Assembly (NCBI GenBank): GCA_934256595.1
Contig: CAKQOW010000068.1
Location: forward strand, 1 to 9,547
DNA length: 9,547 nt
Direction of reading: 5' to 3'
Source: an uncultured Clostridia bacterium
GTDB taxonomy: Bacteria; Bacillota; Clostridia; Peptostreptococcales; Anaerovoracaceae
The position numbers were made by a program, and so were the translations under genes. Each line of letters opens with the position of its first letter. The stretch's first letter is position 1. Under the pieces are notes generated by a model. The model made no database searches. It was not told the origin of the DNA and was given only the letters and a program-made list of their open reading frames with translations. Below are positions 6,391 through 9,547 of this stretch, piece after piece.

Positions 6391-7581
6391 TTATTCTATT
6401 TCGGAAATTCTGACCGTCACAGTATCAGGAGCTGAGGTTACAGTCCCGCTTCCCTTGTATCTGCCTGTCAGCGGAACTTCATGCTCACCTGCAGCAAGTC
6501 CCTTAACATTTATACTCAAAGTAAAATCGCTTTCGGCGGCGCTGTCACTGCCGGCCACTGAAATACTTACATTTCCTGATATGATTTTGGCATCATATCT
6601 GCTGTCATCAAGATTTCTGATGTTTATGCTGCTGCTTTTGATGCTTATGGAAGATGTAGCCTCACCCTCTATATAAATCTCTGCCGTAGGAGATTTCTGT
6701 TTGGAGGAAAGCTCTACTCCGTCAGGCAGCACAAGGGTAAGTTTAACCTCTGTGGTTGCCGTAAACCCGCTTATATCTATATATTCAGTGCTGACAGAGG
6801 TTATGTCACTGAGCGCTGCTTCGCTACCCCTCAAGACTACTGTATCTTCGTTTTTGATACCCTCGTATCTGTAGCCTGTCGGCGGATCTCCCGTAATGTT
6901 TACGGTAAGCGGCACCTTTTTGGTATGGTAAAGCGACGCTTTAATTTCGGCAGTATCCTGTGAAAGAGTGATATTGTCTACGGTATTGTCACTGCGGTCT
7001 ACAGGCTCAAGCTTTGCAGTCATAATCTGGTCTGTGCTTTCGATTTTGGATATATCCACATCGGCAGCCACATATGCCACCTTTGCCACCAGCGACTCCG
7101 CGCCGGATATATTAACGGCCTTGTCACCTGTAAGGTCTGCTTCAACCTCCCGGCCGCTGCCGGCCTCTCCTGTATATTTAACCTTTACGGCCCTGCTCTC
7201 TGTAACAAGCTGCTCTACATTTATCTGCACCGTAACCGTACTGTCTGAGGCAAGACTTGCGTTTTTGTTTACTCTGATATCAACAGCCACGCTGTTGGTG
7301 CCTGCAATACACTGCGAAACGTCCGCAGTTGCCGTGAAGCTGCCTGAATCCATTGCTGCAAGCACCTTACGGCTTCCTTCGACTGTCGCATCTACGGTTA
7401 TGTCTGTGTCATTTGCGATTGCAAGTCCTCTTTCGTTGAGAACATCCTCGTTTACAAACTGTACCGGTATGTCTCTGAAAGTTTCCTTTTGAACGGGGTT
7501 CACTGCATATACCACATAACACCACAGGCCTATGGAAATTATGAAGGCAAGAATAACATTTGCAATTTTGTTATTAAACAT
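6391..7581 (-). CDS. ybbR: YbbR-domain membrane protein, CdaA regulator (CdaR)
   Basis: This 396-residue protein is expected to be held in the membrane by one N-terminal helix (about residues 7-27, ending YVVYAVNP), with the rest outside the cell. The outer part has four YbbR-type beta repeats, at about 38-123, 129-216, 220-304 and 312-394; each is about 85 residues and rich in Val, Ile, Thr and Ser. In Bacillus, Listeria and Staphylococcus the equivalent CdaR binds CdaA and changes its activity. An upstream in-frame TTG at 7596 would give five more residues, but GGAGGT lies 7 bases before the ATG at 7581, so I use that. The frame overlaps the end of cdaA by 8 bases, which suggests translational coupling. 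Repeat boundaries are approximate. Confidence 0.93.
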   Translation of the reverse strand: MFNNKIANVILAFIISIGLWCYVVYAVNPVQKETFRDIPVQFVNEDVLNERGLAIANDTDITVDATVEGSRKVLAAMDSGSFTATADVSQCIAGTNSVAVDIRVNKNASLASDSTVTVQINVEQLVTESRAVKVKYTGEAGSGREVEADLTGDKAVNISGAESLVAKVAYVAADVDISKIESTDQIMTAKLEPVDRSDNTVDNITLSQDTAEIKASLYHTKKVPLTVNITGDPPTGYRYEGIKNEDTVVLRGSEAALSDITSVSTEYIDISGFTATTEVKLTLVLPDGVELSSKQKSPTAEIYIEGEATSSISIKSSSINIRNLDDSRYDAKIISGNVSISVAGSDSAAESDFTLSINVKGLAAGEHEVPLTGRYKGSGTVTSAPDTVTVRISEIE

Positions 7582-8407
7582 TCTTCTTACCTCCAATCAG
7601 TTTTTTGAGCCATGAGGGCTTGGCCGTTTCCTGTGGAATGTACAGATTAAGCAGTGTTTTTTCTATTGTTTTGGTGTCAAGGTATCTGGTTATAATGCCG
7701 TCCTTTGCCATAGAAATAACACCTGTTTCCTCTGACACGATAATGGCTATGGCATCTGAATGCTCTGTGATGCCTATGCCTGCTCTGTGTCTTGTGCCAA
7801 GCTCTTTGTCGAGATTTTTGTTTTCGGTAAGCGGAAGCACGCAGCCTGCCGCATAGAGTCTGTCGCCTCTGACTATAACTGCGCCGTCGTGAAGAGGCGC
7901 GCCCTCATAAAATATATTGCCTATCAGCTGCTCTGAAATATCCGCATCTATTATTGTGCCTGTTTCGACTCTGTCGTTTAACGCTGTCTGTCGCTCAATA
8001 ACTATGAGCGCTCCTGTTTTTTCTGAGGAAAGGTTCTGAAGCGCAGTTACAAATTCATCTGTGATTTTGATGGCTTTTTCTTTGCCTATATTGAGCATAC
8101 TGCCTCTTACGAATTTGTTTCGTCCCACATACTCCAAAGCTCTCCGAAGCTCAGGCTGGAATACTACAACCAGCGCCAGTATTCCCATTGTGGTAATGCC
8201 CTTGAGTATCCAGTTGAGAGTATTCATATTGAGAAAATCAGATACAAAAAACGCAGCAGCAAGCAGGAGAAGTCCCTTGACAAGCTGTTCCGCTCTGGTT
8301 TCCCTTATAAATTCAAGCACTTTATATACTATAAAGGCTACTACTAATATATCCAGAATATCCGCTATTCCTATATTTGAAAATACTGTCTGAAAAAAAT
8401 TGCTCAT
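7574..8407 (-). CDS. cdaA: Diadenylate cyclase CdaA
   Basis: CdaA condenses two ATP to cyclic di-AMP, a second messenger controlling potassium and osmolyte transport and cell-wall balance. The 277-residue protein has three N-terminal membrane helices (about residues 12-30, 40-58 and 63-83), then a DAC domain with the catalytic DGA (174-176, in PLHDGAVIV) and RHR (206-208, in GTRHRAGIG) motifs, both intact. The open frame extends upstream to 8506, but the extra 33 residues would overlap the promoter, and AAGGGG lies 6 bases before the ATG at 8407, so the shorter form is chosen; it matches the usual family length. Its last codons (GGKK) contain the ribosome site of ybbR. First gene of the cdaA-ybbR-glmM-glmS operon. 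Confidence 0.97.
   Translation of the reverse strand: MSNFFQTVFSNIGIADILDILVVAFIVYKVLEFIRETRAEQLVKGLLLLAAAFFVSDFLNMNTLNWILKGITTMGILALVVVFQPELRRALEYVGRNKFVRGSMLNIGKEKAIKITDEFVTALQNLSSEKTGALIVIERQTALNDRVETGTIIDADISEQLIGNIFYEGAPLHDGAVIVRGDRLYAAGCVLPLTENKNLDKELGTRHRAGIGITEHSDAIAIIVSEETGVISMAKDGIITRYLDTKTIEKTLLNLYIPQETAKPSWLKKLIGGKKNV
7589..7594 (-). promoter_or_regulatory. Ribosome binding site of ybbR inside cdaA
   Basis: GGAGGT formed by the Gly-Gly codons near the cdaA C-terminus, 7 bases before the ybbR ATG at 7581. It sets the ybbR start and couples its translation to cdaA. Confidence 0.8.
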
Positions 8408-8413
8408 AATTAT

Positions 8414-8419
8414 CCCCTT
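8414..8419 (-). promoter_or_regulatory. Ribosome binding site of cdaA
   Basis: AAGGGG, 6 bases before the ATG at 8407. It decides the cdaA start against the longer frame beginning at 8506. Confidence 0.8.
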
Positions 8420-8447
8420 AGGTTTATTATATATTATTTTACCTAAG
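8417..8447. repeat. 7-bp inverted repeat bracketing the cdaA -10 region
   Basis: CTTAGGT (8417-8423) and ACCTAAG (8441-8447) are exact inverted copies separated by a 17-base stretch made only of A and T. The upstream arm lies in the promoter spacer and touches the -10 box; the other overlaps the cdaA ribosome site. The upstream arm would not be in the mRNA, so this is better read as a possible DNA operator than as an RNA hairpin. No known regulator is recognised. Confidence 0.35.
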
Positions 8448-8464
8448 AAATATCCCCTTTTCAA
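8436..8464 (-). promoter_or_regulatory. Sigma-A-type promoter of the cdaA-ybbR-glmM-glmS operon
   Basis: On the minus strand, TTGAAA (8464-8459) and TAAAAT (8441-8436) are separated by 17 bases. Transcription would start near 8429, giving a leader of only about 20 bases before cdaA, so no riboswitch fits in front of the operon. A second -10-like TATAAT at 8431-8426 lacks a good -35. Confidence 0.65.
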
Positions 8465-8470
8465 TAGAAA

Positions 8471-8512
8471 ACACACAAAAAACAAACAGGGCAGGGAATA
8501 TTTCACCCTGCC
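8471..8512 (-). terminator. Rho-independent terminator after hpf
   Basis: GGCAGGG and CCCTGCC form a perfect 7-bp GC-rich stem (8490-8496 with 8506-8512) with a 9-base loop. On the minus strand it is followed by CTGTTTGTTTTTTGTG. It lies 24 bases after the hpf stop and separates hpf from the cdaA operon. Confidence 0.9.
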
Positions 8513-8536
8513 GTCATATACATAACATATTAGAAA

Positions 8537-9064
8537 TCAGTAGGTTGTTTCCAGTAAACCGTAGCTGTTGTTCTTTCTTCTGTAGACAACATTTACGCTG
8601 TCTGTTTCCATATCGAGAAATACAAAGAAGTTATGTCCCAGAAGTTCCATCTGCATAATTGCTTCTTCGGCGTTCATAGGCTCCAGCTGGAATTTTTTTG
8701 TCCTTACGATGTCGATTTCTTTTTCGGTTTCGTCCATTTCAGGAAGCTCTGCAAAGAACACGTCCTTGTTGTCCTTATGCTTTCTCTGAAGCTTGGTCTT
8801 AAATCTTGACATCTGATTTGACAGCTTATCTACAATTCTGTCTATGGAGTCGTAGATATCATTGCCTGCTTCTTCTGCTCTGAATATAGTTCCCTTGTTT
8901 GATATGGTAGCTTCAATCTTATCTCTTGAGCCCTCTGAAGAAAGTTTAACGTTAGCATTAATCTCATCTGAAAAGTACTTGTCCAGTTTGCCAAGCTTCT
9001 TTTCGATTGTTTCTTTAAGCGCATCGCTTGCATTAAAGTTCTTAGTAGTTATTATAATCTTCAT
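8537..9064 (-). CDS. hpf: Ribosome hibernation promoting factor, long form
   Basis: Long HPF binds the 30S decoding region and joins two 70S ribosomes into inactive 100S dimers in stress or stationary phase. The 175-residue protein has an N-terminal S30AE (YfiA) domain at about residues 2-95 and, after a charged linker, the C-terminal dimerisation domain (about 118-173, with RTKKFQLEPMNAEEAIMQM, then LLGHNFFVF and VVYRR). The frame is open up to 9187, but the 41 extra residues would span the promoter, while AGGAGG lies 8 bases before the ATG at 9064; this start gives the normal family beginning MKIIITTKN. It is a single-gene unit with its own promoter and terminator. Confidence 0.97.
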   Translation of the reverse strand: MKIIITTKNFNASDALKETIEKKLGKLDKYFSDEINANVKLSSEGSRDKIEATISNKGTIFRAEEAGNDIYDSIDRIVDKLSNQMSRFKTKLQRKHKDNKDVFFAELPEMDETEKEIDIVRTKKFQLEPMNAEEAIMQMELLGHNFFVFLDMETDSVNVVYRRKNNSYGLLETTY

Positions 9065-9072
9065 TGCAACTA

Positions 9073-9078
9073 CCTCCT
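9073..9078 (-). promoter_or_regulatory. Ribosome binding site of hpf
   Basis: AGGAGG, 8 bases before the ATG at 9064. It decides the start against the longer open frame reaching 9187. Confidence 0.88.
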
Positions 9079-9100
9079 CTAGCCTTTCTTTGATATCTGT

Positions 9101-9109
9101 ATTATACCA
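9101..9109 (-). promoter_or_regulatory. Extended -10 promoter of hpf
   Basis: TGGTATAAT on the minus strand is a perfect -10 box with the TGn extension, 37 bases before the hpf ATG. No good -35 lies 16-18 bases upstream, as is common for extended -10 promoters. A 10-bp palindrome abuts it on the upstream side. Confidence 0.7.
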
Positions 9110-9119
9110 CACTGCAGTG
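9110..9119. promoter_or_regulatory. 10-bp palindrome abutting the hpf -10 element
   Basis: CACTGCAGTG is perfectly self-complementary and occupies the spacer just upstream of the extended -10, a position where a bound dimer would block polymerase. The regulator is unknown, and a 10-bp palindrome can arise by chance. Confidence 0.35.
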
Positions 9120-9187
9120 GAAAAAGATACTGTATTTTTATTTTTTCTGACTATTCTCAAAACTTTTGGAGTTTCATACTGCACCAC

Positions 9188-9547
9188 CTACAGTTTCTCT
9201 ATCTCATCTTTGGACAACCCTGAGGTTTCAGATATAATGTCAATGTCAATACCCTTGTCCTTTAAAGCCTTGGCGATCTCCAGTTTCTCTGCTGCTCTGC
9301 CTGAAGCTTCACCATCTTCAAACCCCTCTTTCTTCATAACCTCTCCATATTTCTCTACTGTTATTCCTGTAAGCATACCCTCTACCTCCACCGCATACTT
9401 ATTAAGAAAATCCACAAGAATACCTTCGCTTTTTGCTCTTTTTACTGAAGCAGCTACAGCATCTTCAAGATCCATACCTTTATCAAGATTTTCATTTACA
9501 TATGATATGAACATACTGTATTCCCTAAGCGTCTTGCTTCTTTTCAG
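9188..9547 (-). CDS. Rpn family recombination-promoting nuclease/putative transposase, C-terminal part (partial)
   Basis: The frame stays open to the right window edge, so only the last 119 residues are present and the start is outside; the internal ATG at 9514 is not taken as the start. The segment has features of the C-terminal half of PD-(D/E)XK_2/Rpn proteins: a TLREYSMFISYV stretch, then LEDAVAASVKRAKSEGILVDFL, and an end that runs from a Gly/Glu/Ala-rich charged helix (EGFEDGEASGRAAEKLE) into a small helix-turn motif, GIDIDIISETSGLSKDEIEKL-like. The nuclease core would lie off-window, so catalytic competence cannot be judged. Such genes occur in many copies in gut Clostridia and are linked to RecA-independent recombination. 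No clear terminator is seen between its TAG stop and hpf. Confidence 0.75.
   Translation of the reverse strand: MKRSKTLREYSMFISYVNENLDKGMDLEDAVAASVKRAKSEGILVDFLNKYAVEVEGMLTGITVEKYGEVMKKEGFEDGEASGRAAEKLEIAKALKDKGIDIDIISETSGLSKDEIEKL

Noticed and set aside
6968..7492. 174-codon plus-strand frame opposite ybbR
   Set aside because: Its Ser/Thr/Ala-rich sequence is the reverse reading of the Val/Thr/Ser-rich YbbR repeats; no start signal or known domain.
8408..8506. 33-residue N-terminal extension of CdaA
   Set aside because: It would cover the operon promoter and part of the hpf terminator tail, and the ATG at 8407 has a well-placed AAGGGG and gives the normal family length.
9065..9187. 41-residue N-terminal extension of HPF
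   Set aside because: It would span the extended -10 promoter and lies outside the S30AE family start; the ATG at 9064 has AGGAGG 8 bases before it.

Overview
The window looks like chromosomal DNA of a low-to-moderate GC Gram-positive anaerobe of the Clostridia. The evidence is the cdaA-ybbR-glmM-glmS cluster, a perfect CIRCE heat-shock operator, a long-form hibernation factor and strong Shine-Dalgarno sites (GGAGG or AGGGGG). The species cannot be told from the sequence alone. All eight convincing protein genes lie on the minus strand, so transcription runs from right to left. I see no tRNA, rRNA, CRISPR array or intact mobile element.

Right to left, in transcription order. (1) 9547-9188 is the C-terminal part of an Rpn-type (PD-(D/E)XK nuclease/transposase family) protein, cut by the window edge. 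(2) 9064-8537 is hpf, long-form ribosome hibernation factor, with its own extended -10 promoter and a strong terminator. (3) 8407-3179 is a four-gene operon, cdaA-ybbR(cdaR)-glmM-glmS. It has a sigma-A-type promoter in front of cdaA, overlaps or short gaps between genes, and a terminator after glmS. It joins c-di-AMP synthesis and its membrane regulator to the two enzymes that turn fructose-6-phosphate into glucosamine-1-phosphate for peptidoglycan. (4) 2993-1596 is a heat-shock pair, hsp20 and a CbpA-like J-domain protein. Its near-consensus promoter is overlapped by a perfect CIRCE operator, so HrcA repression is expected. (5) 1508-228 is an FAD-dependent oxidoreductase of the GidA/TrmFO-like fold with a dense cysteine cluster; its substrate is unknown. 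The last 227 bases at the left edge hold a perfect 15-bp inverted repeat and no convincing gene.

For cdaA, ybbR, hsp20 and hpf the longest open frame starts upstream of the real start. I placed each start at the ATG that follows a well-spaced Shine-Dalgarno site, and each choice gives a normal family length.

The window is mostly well-understood core biology. The less explained parts are the cysteine-rich flavoprotein behind the heat-shock genes, the two mutually exclusive hairpins (and a 21-codon frame) between hsp20 and the J-protein gene, several palindromes placed at promoters, and the left-edge inverted repeat. I did not find a clear new multi-gene system.
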